A DNA stretch of 64,000 nt, taken from Poronia punctata. Taxonomy: Eukaryota; Ascomycota; Sordariomycetes; Xylariales; Xylariaceae. Position 1 is the first letter of the stretch, and the number at the start of each line of letters is the position of its first letter. The stretch is from NCBI GenBank assembly GCA_022579005.1, contig MU401532.1:62001-126000 (forward strand), given 5' to 3'. Positions 9,069 to 21,700 of this stretch are shown in pieces. The notes beneath the pieces were generated by a model. It was not told the origin of the DNA. It saw nothing but the letters and a program-made list of their open reading frames with translations, and did not search any database. Position numbers and translations under genes: made by a program.

Positions 9069-11070
9069 TGAGCCCAGTTCATGCGACTCTCTATATAGTA
9101 GTAGTATTCTATAAGTGCCAACATCGTTATTGCGAACTGCCTAACGCCGGTCCTTTGGACAACATAAACTTGCCCAACTGAAGACGTATTTGTGGGCGTT
9201 TTTAGGGGCTCTCAAATCATACGTCTTCCGCAGTTTTGCCCCCCCTTAGCTTTCCCCTTGTCGCATGAATAATGCATCCAACAGTCAACAAGCATATGAG
9301 TATACAGTTGCCCGGGGGATAAGAATATAGGGTATGCAAATGGAAGATAGCAGCAAGGAGCTACAGACCGCCCCAGACAAACTTGTTAGAGACGAATAAC
9401 CGCCTAGGAATGATTGGAAAACGTTGAATAATAGAGACCGGGGCCACGCGATCCCTGTTATGGAAGGTAGATGTGCCGCTTTGTTGTTCATGCCACAATA
9501 TACCTATACACAATATTCACACCGATGTCTTGGAATTGGGCCTTGGCTGGTACTTGTTTACATGTAGTAGGTAGTTTACTTGTAGTACCTCTGTGTGAAA
9601 AAGACACCACATCAAGATACTTACACTCCATGTTCACTTTACTAGGTTGATGGTTTGACAGGTTCCTAATTCCCTATCTAACACATACTGACCTGTACTT
9701 ATTAATCCACACATATCTACACATATACTCCATGTTTGTAAGCCTAGCCTAGCTGTATTATGTCTTGGGAAAAGACCGCTTCTATACACCTGGACTACCA
9801 CTCAACCCAAAATTCAAACCAGCTTATAACCTGTAGGTTACGTATCTGTGACATAACTTGCGACTGAAAATATCATCATTTTTACTTATACGAGTATAGG
9901 AACAACTCTTGCTTCCTATGTTGTATACATTACCTATCATTGCATCTATGAGTACGTACCTAAAAGTGAGTATATGAGGTAATTGAGTTTTTCTTGTAAC
10001 ACGGCACCAGCTGAACGCGACACGTGTAACCGCTTCTTGGTCAAGGTACCTATGTGGGGGATGTTGCCTTCACATGGAATTATTTCCCTACCCGTCCCGC
10101 GTAAGGATGCAGCCCGCCCGCTGTAGGTGGGCTACAACACAACATTGTTGGTTGGGAGATCAAATCTCACACCGCATTCCAACCAATCGATTGGCTTTCC
10201 GATCTCCTCTGCCCCTTGTCCAGGCTCCTCTCCCACCGCAACCTTCTCCCTCCATTGCCCATGTATGTACCTATTAGTACGTGTACTACATTTTGTAGGT
10301 ACAGCGTACCGTAGTGAGAAACCCCACGATCCGGCTCCTTAGACTACGTAGAGGTACCTGGACTAGCTTGAACAACAATTCCCTTCTGTCTTTTTTGTTT
10401 GTGTTCCCCCAGGATCTAATACCAAGGCATAGAAACGACGACAACAACAATCAGATAATGCTTTGACTAGGTACCCAGTCATTCGACTAACGTCAGAATT
10501 AGATCTTGCATTGTGCATCTGTGTTTGCCCTTGCTGCCCCATTTGGCTCGCCTGCAGCTTATTTGGTTGCTCTTTTGAATCGATGGTCCCTGTTCCTTCA
10601 CTTTGCAACTGTCAAGTTTGATTCCCATCTTCGGCTTCCCACCTTCTTTGCAAACCTGGTGTGATAGGCTTGGAGAATTGCGATCCTTCCTGTGCATATC
10701 TCCGTGACCCGGGCTCAACGTGCCTTTAATCCGGACAGTTGCGGGCTTCATCCGCTTGCTAATAGCAACCTCTTCTTCCTTCCATCTTTGTCTCCTTTGG
10801 TCTTGTCATACCACACCACAATCGTTTCGTTTCTCCTCCTACTGCCGGCAAGCTGATCAACAACGTGGACCGTTGTATCACTGTTCACCGGTTTTTGTCA
10901 CGAGTCACGAAGGCTATCCAGCCATATTCTGTCCTCGACGGACGGTATCGACTGTCTAAAACCAACTCGGCCGTTTCCACTTCCAGGTGATTTGCGTGAG
11001 CTACCACGCCCACCTGCCCCCCTCCAACCTAGGATACGATAACGCATGACGATTTGACGACGAATACAAA
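9069..11070. other. intergenic, 2 kb, kinase upstream region
   Basis: AT-rich, with many short words such as TAGGTA, GTACCTA and TACTCGTA. A C/T-rich stretch at about 10780-10840 may mark the 5' leader of the kinase gene. No gene or structured RNA was recognised. Confidence 0.5.
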
Positions 11071-13191
11071 ATGGCGGAACGATACGATGATACCAATGAG
11101 GCCTTGGATCCTGAACTACTCTACACCAAAGAATACTGCATTGGTTGGGATCCCATTGCTGCGACGGTCTAAGGCCTCTCGCTGACTTTTTTCTATATAG
11201 GGGGCGGTAGCTTTGGAAAGGTCTACAAGGGGTACTTTGTCCCATAGGTGGCCCAGACTGTGCGCGCAAGTAGCTAACCTGTGGAAAAAGTGTCGAGAAA
11301 CGCACCGGTGAGGCCGTGGCAATCAAAGTAATCGACATAGAAAGTGCCGAAGACGAGGTTGAAGATATTATCCAAGAGATCGCCATTCTATCCGAGCTCC
11401 AGTCTCCATATGTCACGAAATACTACGGGTCCTACGCAAGGGGTGCCGAGCTATGGATTGTCATGGAGTACTGCTCTGGTGGGAGTTGCGCCGACTTGAT
11501 GAAGCCAGGCATCATTGGGGAAGATTACATAGCTATCATAATAAGAGAGCTTCTTCTTGGCCTGGAATATCTTCATGCGGATAAGAAGCTCCACAGAGAC
11601 ATCAAGGGTATGGTTTCCCCCAAGCATTGTGCCCGATCTTTCGTCCTTTCGCCAAAGGTTTGGCTAACAGGGACTTGATGCAGCTGCCAACGTCTTGCTC
11701 GGATCCAACGGACAAGTCAAGTTGGCAGACTTTGGTGTTTCTGGCCAGCTCTCTGCAACAATGACTAAAAAGAATACCTTTGTTGGAACACCATTCTGGA
11801 TGGCCCCGGAGGTCATCAAACAATCAGGCTATGACCATAAAGCGGACATCTGGTCGCTGGGCATTACGGCAATGGAGCTTGCGAACGGAGAACCACCGTA
11901 TGCGGACATCCATCCGATGAAGGTCTTGTTTCTTATCCCAAAGAACCCTGCACCGAGACTAGAGGGAAACTTTACAAAGGCTTTCAAAGATTTCATCGAG
12001 GCTTGCTTGCAACGCGATCCCAAAGATCGGCCATCGGCACGGGAGCTTCTCAAGCACCCTTTCATCCGGAAAGCAAGAAAAACGACATACCTTACTGAGC
12101 TGATTGAGCGGTACCAGCGTTGGAGCGCCACCCACAAGTCTGAGGACGATGATCCCTACGAGGAAGGAGCTGAGTTGGTGGAGGAACGTCCAGTCAACGA
12201 AGACATGTGGGATTTCGGCACTGTCAGGATGGTTGGAGACAGGGGCGGTATAGTGCACCGACCGGGACTAAACCCTCTGGATGATAATACGAGAAATGCA
12301 CGGGCATCGCGGCCCTTGGAAGGAGATTATGGCGAGAGTCCAAGAGAAACGTCTCCCAACAAGATACAATCTTATGATTTCGCCAACTCTTCCGTCTTGA
12401 GTACCCTCAAGGGCAACAATGGCCCAGCCTCGAATGTCCCACGACAGATCTCCCCTCAACGAAAACCACTTCCTGGCGGCGCGCCTCCGTCGCCTTCCAA
12501 GGTGGCTCTTCCCCCATCTCCCACGAAATATGACCAGGATCCCGGCACCCCTCGTCCTATTTCGAAACAGTCACCGGCTGCTCCAACTATGACGTCTGTT
12601 GACTATGATCGGGCTTTGCAAGAGCAGCTGCAAGACGACATGAACTCTCTCAGTATTACATCGCCCCATGCGAACATGTCGGACCAACAGCCCCGTCCAC
12701 CCGTTCGAATGCATCTGCCGGAAATACCGCCATATCGCGGTCCGTCATCTCAAATGTCGCAGCAAAGGGTCAACACGCAGCAATCTGCTTCCAGCTCACA
12801 GGCTTTTCCATCCAAGGCGCAGCCAAAACCCTTACCGGCAGCTCCGGAGAGCTTCCCGACGCCAGCACCGCCTAACCCCAACGGCGAACTAGACGCCCTC
12901 AATGATGTCATATTCCCTGCACTCGAAGAGGCTCTTAAGCGTAGGCAGATTCGCTTGCAGCAGCTGTACCGTAACGACAAGGTCATAACGCCCCAACGAC
13001 AACGTGCCGAAGCCGCACAGGACAAGATCCGCAAGCACGTTTATAAGCTAGCAAACGTTTGCAAGGAGATCGATCGGCTTGACAAGGCCGAACCCGTGGG
13101 CATGGGCAAAGACGTGGGCACCTTCCTCGAAGGACTTCTTGAAGAGATACTTGTCAGAGTCGAGCCTCTCGACGAAGAGGAATTGGAGTGA
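11071..13191 (+). CDS. GCK-type STE20 serine/threonine kinase, Sid1/SepL-like
   Basis: Four exons, 11071-11143, 11201-11231, 11291-11607 and 11684-13191, giving 642 residues with consistent phase; the second exon is only 31 nt. The kinase domain spans about 20-275: Gly loop GGGSFGKV (25-32), VAIK lysine 47, HRDIK with catalytic Asp138, DFG Asp156, and a GTPFWMAPEVIKQSGYDHKA activation and P+1 segment typical of germinal-centre kinases. A long Pro/Ser-rich linker follows. The last about 100 residues form a charged helical domain (ALEEALKRRQIRLQQLY onward), like the C-terminus of the septation-network kinase Sid1/SepL. That kinase pairs with Cdc14 upstream of the NDR kinase module. The paralogous MST-1 group is the main alternative. 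The donor after exon 1 is GTTGGG, weaker than the others but required for the Gly loop. Confidence 0.88.
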
Positions 13192-13589
13192 ATGTCGAGG
13201 AGAGATCACCCATAAAAAACTTATATCTTCATGACATATTCCCGTCTAGCCTGGATGGGACGGCTCGCGGTCCGATTCTTCCGAGGTGAGCAAGCACGAC
13301 AAACACAATGGCTGCGCATAAACGACAACACCCTGCCATCATGCTACTTAGCCGTTGTGACTTCACGTTTACACACAACACATATGTCTAGGCTTCCCAC
13401 CTGGGCGGTGTCGGCAGCTCGGCAGATTTGTAATTTAACATCTTTTGTGGGTTACAGGAGCGATTGCTATGGAAATACATGCATGTGTGGCGACGTCCTT
13501 TCGGTACCGATAGTATTAATACCCCCGGGAGCAAATTAAAAACAAAGTTAACTATGCTACTGTTAGTGAGACATTGTGCCTAGCCGCGT
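13192..13589. other. convergent 3' region
   Basis: 398 bases between two converging stop codons (kinase on plus, orphan gene on minus). It holds the two 3' UTRs; nothing else was recognised. Confidence 0.6.
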
Positions 13590-14994
13590 CTATGCCAACA
13601 CCGTCTCTGGCACTGCCTCACCATCTGTCTCCGCATTTACTTCCGCCTCTACCCCTTGTTCCGGCTCCGGCGTCGGCAATGCCTCGCTCTGGTGCTCCTT
13701 GATGTTGTCTTGGTCGACCTCCGGCTTGTCTCCGCATTTCTCATGGGGTTTTACTGGCCATAATTGGTGCCTGAGCCGTTTCATGGAGAATCTGTCATAT
13801 TTAGATTGCGATTTGGTCGGGGTATTCTCGGGTAGAGTGTCGACTTTGATCTCCGGAACGCTATCCCTGTCGTCATCGACGCTGTCGACCCCTGCACTTA
13901 CGACAGTGTTAACCGCCTCAGGTTCGGCATCCTTTCCTTTTGCAACTATTACACTGTCTCGTCCAGCGTTCGTGTCTATGCGGCTTTCACTACAACTTCT
14001 CAGAAATGGTGGATGTGTCTCCCTTCCAGGTAACAGCAACAAGGTCCTCAAGCTCGCGCTACTGAGATGTAATGACGTCCGCGTCGGGGGTTCAACGTCC
14101 TCCTCGCGTAGAAACCCCTTTTCGGGCATCTCCCACTCGAGGCAGGTGTCGTGGAACAAGAGGCGATGGTGTCGGCAGTGATTCTCATAGGCCTCGCGAA
14201 CACGCGAGACGTAGTACATATATAACTTGTCGAGCTCCTTATCTTTCTCTGTCCGCGGTTTTCCTGACAAGGCTCGGTGACGACGTACGAGTTCGTCGAG
14301 GTTCCAGAGGTACGTCTCGCGGAGCAAACGGCAGGTAGTATGGTATTTCTGGATGTCATCTTCGAGCTATTGCACATCAGAACCCTGCTTATTCCATGAC
14401 AGATAATAACCTAGAAATGCAGAGGCAAGACATCTGTGAAGTTTGTATTTGATGTCTAGGCGGTTGATGACATAATAATATCTGTAGGCTGTGTAGCTTG
14501 GCACGGCAGTATAGACAGGAAAAGGGGCTTACAAAGTCTCTCCAGTAGCACCATAGACACCCGCACCCCAAGCCGGTGTGGTCCGCGCCAGGCGGGAATT
14601 GATAAGGATCCAGCGGCCGATACTCGTCAATAAACGGATGACTCCCGCGTCGAATTGTCGGGATAGGATGGACGTCATCACTACTGTAAGCATGGTGGGC
14701 GTGGGTACACCGGCCCTGACAATGGATGTGCACACCAATAGCTCCCCGGGCAGCCGGTCCCGACGATCGAAGGGCAGAGGTAGGGGTCCGCAGGGAATTC
14801 ATGTAGCTAGCAGCATTGTTGCCATCGGGGCTGCTGGGAATATTGCGTCTGCTAGGCGCCGTGTTTTGGACATAGGCACCAAGGCCCATCTCGTAGCGAG
14901 ATCGAGTGGTCCCGGCTGCGGAGGCTGCGGCTCCAGCCGCCGCCACGGCAGTCACAGTGCTTGAAGCCGCTAACATCGAGGCCGCCTCCGCCAT
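13590..14994 (-). CDS. orphan Cys/His-rich fungal protein
   Basis: I do not recognise this family. Two exons, 14994-14533 and 14366-13590, joined in phase 0 across a 160-nt intron (donor GTAAGC, acceptor CAATAG), give 412 residues. An Ala-rich hydrophobic stretch lies at about 8-28. The middle holds a His/Cys cluster (H91, C92, C96, H98, H100, H101) and then GCGCLWCYWRDF (C144, C146, C149) at the exon end; together they could bind metal. Exon 2 opens with LEDDIQKYHTTCRLLRETYL, a charged helical region with more cysteines, and ends in an acidic low-complexity tail. The intron is supported because the frame stays open into a bona fide acceptor and the conserved-looking helix starts immediately. 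The start ATG was chosen as the first one after an in-frame AT-rich leader; an earlier in-frame start cannot be excluded. Confidence 0.72.
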
Positions 14995-16132
14995 GGTGTC
15001 GGTCCGCCGGTCTTGGTAACGATAGCAGCACGGTAGTACTAGTAGGTAGCTAATAGCTAGTTTGATGTCTAGATGACAGTCGGGATATTTAACTTCAAGT
15101 CCAGTGGTTATAGGTTCCAGTCCTAGTGATTGTTCATGGTGATAATTGTTTATCAATAATCGTAGTTAGCTTTGGTTCAGGGTTGTACGGTTCTGTTGGT
15201 CAGATAGACACCGCCTGTGCATGCACCGTCATGCATCGTATGATGTATGGCGTTCCATATTCTGCAACCGCAAATACGGACCCATGTTATAACGTCGCGA
15301 GTAGCAGTAGCAGACGAGCTCCAAGGTGTAGATGTAGATATTGATGTAGGTTTAAGTTTAGGCTAGCTAGACTGGATACGAAATGAGGAGTTGTGTTCAC
15401 AGAGTGATGAGCTGTAACTGCTTATTCTTGGATTGACCATGTCACCTCGCTCGGTAACTGCGACTCTTGTATGGTCCAAGGTCATGTTTGCGATGATTAA
15501 GAGACTCTGGGACTGGATGTAGGTATTTCAATTAATTTTGCTTGATCACGATGGCACCTTCCTCTACAGTGGAGCTAACCTAACGCGTTGGGCGAAGGAG
15601 CAGGTACGTGTATGTGAGATATGAGTAGAAATTGGACCGCGGCCTCTTTGCCGGGCGGTGCGTGTGAAAAATATCCAATCTAGCTTGAGAAGTGTGGCTT
15701 AACGTGGCAAGTGCCGCTAAAAGGCGCGAAGAAAAATTAGCCTCGGAAAGGGCAGGTCATTACAGCATAGATATATGTATGCTTACGTAGTGCTGGGCTA
15801 GGTGTCACTAATTTGGGCAGTAGCAAGTCCACCTAGGGAAGCCGCCTGCCGTTGGCCCGTACTCGTAGAGAATCTGTTGGCCGTTGCAGCGAGAAAAAAC
15901 CAGCTCGGAATGTCACGGCTGCCAAATCTAGCATAGAGAGATAACGTGGAATCCACATCGACTACCACAACCTTTGACGATTAATGTTTTGCGCTATTTG
16001 CAGCTTTTAACTGCCAACTTATTTTTCCTGCCTAATATATTCTAACCTAACCTAACCTACAAAATATACGGTTCGATAATTTCCTGTCCCCTTCGTCCTC
16101 CCAAGTGCCAGATCCGTAGCTTTGTCGTCACC
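14995..16132. other. divergent intergenic region upstream of idh1
   Basis: 1138 bases between divergent starts. Close to idh1, at about 16042-16060, a short run of CTAAC units (CTAACCTAACCTAAC) occurs just before the transcribed region. Nothing else was recognised. Confidence 0.55.
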
Positions 16133-17480
16133 ATGCTGTCGCGGGGCTCTACAAGAACTGCTCAGGTAAGTCTCTCTGTCCATGCATCTTGGTATGCACC
16201 ATCAATTGATTTTCTTCTTCTGCCCCCGGGGCTTTCCTCTCACATGCAGGCGCACGTGCTCCCACGCAGGGATCCTCGGATCGCTAATTTTTCCCCCTTG
16301 GTGTTTATAGCGCCTTGCGCGAGCAGCTCGCCAGCAATCCCACATTCAGAATGCCTCGCGGTCCTTCGCTACCGTGCAATCCGACATCTTCAAGCCCACC
16401 AAGTTCGGCAGCAAGTACACTGTCACGCTCATTCCCGGCGACGGTATCGGTGCCGAGGTGGCCGAGAGTGTGAAGACCATCTTCAAGGCCGACAGCGTGC
16501 CTATCGACTGGGAACAAATCGATGCGTCGGGTGTGGAGAGCGGTGCGCCCGGCAGTGCCGAGGAGATGTTCCGCGAGTCCGTTGCGTCGCTTAAGAGAAA
16601 CAAGCTTGGTTTGAAGGGTATCCTTCACACCCCCATCAGCCGTTCTGGCCACCAGAGCTTCAACGTCGCCATGCGCCAGGAGCTCGACATTTACGCCTCG
16701 GTCTGCCTGATCAAGAACATCCCCGGTTACAACACGCGCCACAAGGACGTCGACCTAGTCATCATCCGAGAGAATACCGAAGGAGAGTACAGCGGCCTGG
16801 AGCACCAGAGCGTCCCCGGCGTCGTTGAGTCGCTCAAGATTATCACTCGTCTAAAGTCGGAGAGAATCGCCAAGTTTGCCTTCGCCTTCGCTCTTGCCAA
16901 CAACCGCAAGAAGGTCACCTGTATCCACAAGGCCAACATCATGAAGCTGGCCGATGGTCTGTTCCGTAAGACTTTCCAGACCGTTGCTGCCGACTACCCC
17001 ACCCTCGAGATCAACGACATGATCGTCGACAACGCCAGCATGCAAGCCGTCTCCCGTCCCCAGCAGTTCGATGTCATGGTCATGCCTAACCTGTACGGTG
17101 GCATTCTGTCCAACATCGGTGCCGCCCTCGTCGGTGGCCCCGGTATCGTGCCCGGCTGCAACATGGGACGTGACGTTGCTGTTTTCGAGCCCGGCTGCCG
17201 TCACGTCGGTCTTGACATCAAGGGCAAGGATCAGGCCAACCCCACTGCTCTTCTCCTGTCTGGTACCATGCTCCTCCGTCATCTTGGTCTCGACGACCAT
17301 GCCAACCGCATTTCAAGAGCCGTCTACGGCGTCATTGCCGACGGGTAAGTCGAATACGCGATCTTGGTATATTCGTCTACTGACAAATCTCGCAGCAAAT
17401 ACCGCACCCGCGATATGGGTGGCGAGGCTACCACTCACGAGTTCACCCGTGCTATCCTCGACAAGATGGATACCTTGTAA
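16133..17480 (+). CDS. idh1: mitochondrial NAD-dependent isocitrate dehydrogenase, subunit 1
   Basis: Three exons, 16133-16165, 16311-17344 and 17396-17480, giving 383 residues. The first exon encodes only 11 residues (MLSRGSTRTAQ), the start of an Arg/Ser/Ala-rich mitochondrial presequence that ends near SRSFATVQSD. The mature protein begins with the beta-decarboxylating dehydrogenase signature TVTLIPGDGIGAEVAESVKT. It contains LVIIRENTEGEYSGLEHQ and the metal/substrate region NLYGGILSNIGAALVGGPG. The absence of parts of the catalytic isocitrate site and the sequence around SGTMLLRHLGLDDHANRI indicate the regulatory IDH1 rather than the catalytic IDH2 subunit. With IDH2 it forms the allosteric, AMP-activated TCA-cycle enzyme. 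Codon use is strongly C-ending, as in highly expressed genes. Confidence 0.95.
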
Positions 17481-17970
17481 ATAATAGACGATGAAATTTT
17501 CTTAGCCTACACCCTCCCTATCTATACCCGAACTCGACATCAAACCAGACCGACACAGACGATAAACTTTGACGCATTAGAGATGGGAATTAGGGGACGA
17601 ATAGTACGACTATAACGGAGTCACGGCAGGCGACGATTGGGATCAAAAGCCGTCTGTATTTTAGATGGAATTAGGATAGGGGATGCGTCGGGATACAGTC
17701 AAAACAATTTAAAGTACAGTTCATATGTGTTCAACCAGTCTGGTCGTCTGGCTCCTCCTTTGCGTTTCCTATTATTTCCCCCTGCTGCCACTCTTGGACT
17801 CCTTTTCCCTAGGTTTACGGCTTCGGATACTAAGTCCAGATCTACTTTTAACGTGTTGCGCTAGCAGCCATCAACTAATTATTGGCCGACTCCCGCACAG
17901 TTCAGATGGTGCCGCCTACTCGGCCGAACGGATGCTCTCGGCGTTGTATTATTCACAATGTTGGTTAGAT
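17481..17970. other. convergent 3' region
   Basis: 490 bases between the converging idh1 and acetyltransferase genes. No gene was recognised. Confidence 0.6.
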
Positions 17971-18789
17971 TCAAAGCACATAGTGACCCATCGAAATGGG
18001 CTCGCCAAGTTTATGCACCTGCGTGTCGGGCTCGTCCCACGTGCCGAAATGCTCGAACCCCAGTTTAAGCAGCACGCGACGGCTCGGGCCATTATACGTG
18101 GCAATTTGTGCCGCAATGCGCTCTTGTGCATAGGGTACCCCTGTTTCTTCTTCTTCTTCTTCTTCTTCTTCTTCTTCTTCTTCTTCTTCTTCTTCTTTTT
18201 CTTCTTCTTCTTCTTCTTCTTCTTCTTCTTCCCCTCTCTTTCCGACTTGTTGTCCGTTCTTATCTGCGGCATCTATCCGCTCCACAGTGTCCGGATGGAC
18301 GCCAACACAGACGTCATCCTCTCGCGGTAGCCCGGCCCAGGCTTCCAACACGGCGCGCACGGCCTCGGTCGCGTATCCATGTCCCCGATGCGCCTCGGCC
18401 AGCTTATATCCTATCTCGGGCCATCCGGAACAAGACGTGTCGCGCAGCGAGTGCATGCCGCATTCGCCTATGAATTCCCCTCCCACTTCTCCAGCGGGTG
18501 ACGAGAAGAATATGCCGAACCAGAAGTGTGTAGACCATGCCGAGAGGTGTCTGTCTAGCGTTTCGCGGGTCTCGGCGAGGGTCGTGTCGGGCTTGCCGGT
18601 GTTGCTTTCGGTCATGAATGAGGGCTGAGACCGGAGGGTGTGGAATGCGGGGAGATCGGACGGCGTTAGGGGGCGGAGGAGGAGGCGGGAAGTACGCAGG
18701 GGTAAGCGGGATGATAGGGGTTGGAGAGGGAGCGGGGCGGTTGTGGATATTTTGAGGAACGGTGGTGGTTTTTCCGGATGAGAGGCCAT
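17971..18789 (-). CDS. GNAT-family N-acetyltransferase with poly-Glu insertion
   Basis: Intronless, 272 residues. The fold follows the RimJ/RimL-like Acetyltransf_3 pattern. It starts with RLPLRTSRLLLRPLTPSDLP, followed by GECGMHSL and EIGYKLAEAHRGHGYATEAV, which contains the acetyl-CoA pyrophosphate loop R-G-H-G-Y-A. The domain ends with SRRVLLKLGFEHFGTW. The natural substrate cannot be predicted. Between the beta-strand near DVCVGVHPDTVERIDAADKN and the next helix there is an insertion of about 29 residues, 28 Glu and one Lys, encoded by a GAA repeat. The flanking domain is intact and in frame. It converges with idh1. No nearby gene suggests a pathway. Confidence 0.85.
   Translation of the reverse strand: MASHPEKPPPFLKISTTAPLPLQPLSSRLPLRTSRLLLRPLTPSDLPAFHTLRSQPSFMTESNTGKPDTTLAETRETLDRHLSAWSTHFWFGIFFSSPAGEVGGEFIGECGMHSLRDTSCSGWPEIGYKLAEAHRGHGYATEAVRAVLEAWAGLPREDDVCVGVHPDTVERIDAADKNGQQVGKRGEEEEEEEEEEEKEEEEEEEEEEEEEEEEETGVPYAQERIAAQIATYNGPSRRVLLKLGFEHFGTWDEPDTQVHKLGEPISMGHYVL
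18145..18231. repeat. in-frame TTC/GAA trinucleotide microsatellite
   Basis: 87 bases of TTC on the plus strand (GAA on the coding strand) with one interruption, encoding 11 Glu, Lys, then 17 Glu inside the acetyltransferase. The length is a multiple of three, so slippage by whole units would not break the frame. Confidence 0.95.
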
Positions 18790-21700
18790 TGTGAGAGTTG
18801 TTGTGGTGCTTTCCGGGTGAGTTGTTTGGTTGTGGTCGGTTATAACCTACATCGTTGGCTCTGATGTTGGTTTGCGACTTATAGTAATAAAAATCATATA
18901 CATATGGTACCTAGGGTTCTACGAGTATTTTCATTTTACTCTATGGTGTAAAATATATTCTGGGCGGGCATATGACTCATCCGGCACGACATGTCGTTCT
19001 CATGTCAGCCGTTATCTTGTGCTATATTTTGAATCTTACCAGTTCAAGACGCCGAGCTGAAAAGCTTAGAAACGAGCAGTCTTGTCTTTTTAGGTATGTA
19101 GTTTGCCCTCGCTTTGTTTCCAAAGGCATGACCCTTTTGGCCGGTCAGATGTAATGTTGTGCCCAAGTCCATGTTGCTTACCTACTAGGTAACGAAGGAT
19201 AGTTACGAGGCCTGGTGATCTTAGGTTTATGCTCATATATTCACCTCGAACTCTGTTACGTGACCAATCTAGAAAGGCTTAGCTAACACCTACCACCTGT
19301 CGAGTCGGGGTTCGACGCCGTTAAACCAACTAGAGGCCGGCGATTCTTCCGGCTTATGTGGATAATACCTAGTTCCTGGCACGCTACGGTCTACCTAGGT
19401 GCCCCGACACAACATATGAGCGCAAAGCTCGTCCCAAGCCAGAAACGGTTTCAAGCATCTGTCTGAGCCTCAGCCGTGAGAGCACCGAGCTATAGCCTAT
19501 GGGAACTAGGCCGGTGGTCCAAGGATCATGGCGGTATAATACCACAAACCCCTAAACCAGTCATATATCCTACCTATTGGAGCCAGGGGTCACGATAAGA
19601 CTATCTCCAAGTCGCGGGCGCTTCCGTTCACATAGACTCGGCAGTCGCCCTTCTGCGCCTTTTGGAGGTTGAAGACGCAGAACCTATGATGTTGAAGGAA
19701 ATAGGTACAACATCTCATGCCGCAGCGACTTTTCTATGTGTATTGTCCAGATTCGGCTGAGATCGTCATCAGGAAAAGGGGGCGAGTGCTGAATGCCTCC
19801 GAAGCGGCTCGAGAGAAGGCTCGTCATGGGGCGGCTTCCGGCGGTCTGCGGTTGTAGGGTTTCCGTGGACCTCATCAACGACGGCGCCTTTGTGCCCCAA
19901 GACAAAGAACAGTTGTCTATGCCGTCAATCCCCGTTATTTTGGCGGACTCTTGACTCCGTCCCCGGTTTCTGCCGCTCCGTCCCATGCTCATTTGGATAT
20001 CGACGACTTCACATTGAAATTTGTGGGCGGAAAATGCACGCTGCGTAATTTTTTTTTTTTTTTTTTTTTTTTTTGTGGAATATGACGAACAGAGTTTCGG
20101 ACTCGGATGGAACTGGGGGCGATAGTAGACGTGCTTAAGAATACGTGACGAAGGGGGATGAGATGAATATGTCTCTCCCATGATATTGAAATTCAACAAC
20201 TGAAATGATTAGGTACCCATTGAGTTTCAAGACCTACATATATGCTGGCAGTGGTAGTAGTCCTGCGCTTACCCATTTGTACGCAGGTACATACAATTAC
20301 CATTGGACCTCGGAGACATGCGGTCAGGTCGGGTATTAGTGATCCGGACCGTATGTAGCTTCGCTTTCTCTCCTTCGGTGGACGAGTAGATGCCTGCAGG
20401 CGCTGAATCACTATGAGAGGCAGGCTTGGGTCTTAGTTTCGTGGTATATGCCGTATACCTTACTCGTAAGTGTATGAGATTGAAAGTCGTGCCTCCCCCA
20501 GGCAGCCGTATATGAGCCACTCTGCGAGGCGGATTACGTGTAGTCTTTCAAATTTTTGGGGTTTCAATTGTGGCTGAGGTGCATGGTATATGTCATGTTT
20601 TCAAGCCCCTTTTGTAGGTCTAAAAATCGAGTACACGCCTACGTTGCTACTGCTACATAACGTGTCCACGATCGGGTTGACTTGTCCTGCTTATTTGAGC
20701 TGATTACACATACCAATATGTTACACAGGCATCAGGATCCGTTACTAAGGTAAATGCTTAGATAGATTGGCCATGTGTGTTTGTATGTAGAATGATAAAA
20801 CTGGTTAATGTATTTATCCATTCGGATGTTATCATCGTTCTGTCGTTGGTAGACAGGGCCGACCTGCGCACTTGCGGCGAGGCAAGGCGACATGGTGCGG
20901 ATTGGGTCAATGCACCGCGAAGTTCCAACACGGGGCCCACTGGTCCGTCGCACCAGTCTCGAATCGGTTTCGCGGATGCATTTTCCGATCGGGCATGCTT
21001 ACCCATAACGTAAGAATACGCGGGAATGCAGGTCTCAGATGTGTATTCCACCACCGATTGTGTGATGTGATCGCTGCATGGGCAACAATCGTAGCTGCCC
21101 GTCGAGGTTAATGAAACTGCTTCGAAAGGTGGGACCCTTTATTCTAGTACCTATGTTTATCGACCTAGGTCCTACAGGTTCAAGGGCCAGACTGTCGTTA
21201 TGAAGTCTGAACCCACAACATTGATCTTTTCCAGTTGAGGTATTGATAAAGCTAGAGACAGTATTCTAGTCAGAGCTTTATTAGGTTGATAAAGAAGAGA
21301 AATGTCCAAGGTGCTTATCAGGGCCCTCGACTAGCCTGATGCCTTGGGTGCTGGCGACCAGATTGTAATCGCTTTCAAGCGTTTGAGGCTTTGAAGCTTT
21401 GAGGTTTGAGGCTTTGAGAGCCCTTTTTGCCTTGCCAACCTCTCTTTCATTCCTTCTCCAACCCGTCCTAGCCCAGTCCAGGCAAGACAAGACTAGACCA
21501 GGACTATGATGTATCTAGGACACTCGCATGTACGACATCTACCATCACGGCGTAACAACGTCGAGTCGCTACGCGTACCTCGTACACAATATGTCCCTCG
21601 GCACGCTAGAGGACAAGGCTACAAAGGCAGACAAGCTTTGACCAGAACTACAAATAGATCAATTGCGGATCGGCCAATAGGTGCACCTCTGCAGGTTTAG

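Noticed and set aside
19300..19335. GGGGTTCGACGCC resembling a tRNA T-arm
   Set aside because: No matching acceptor, D or anticodon stems can be built around it.
19684..20199. 171-codon minus-strand frame with lysine run
   Set aside because: Its length depends on a 26-base A tract, and the rest lacks recognisable structure. It is more likely chance.
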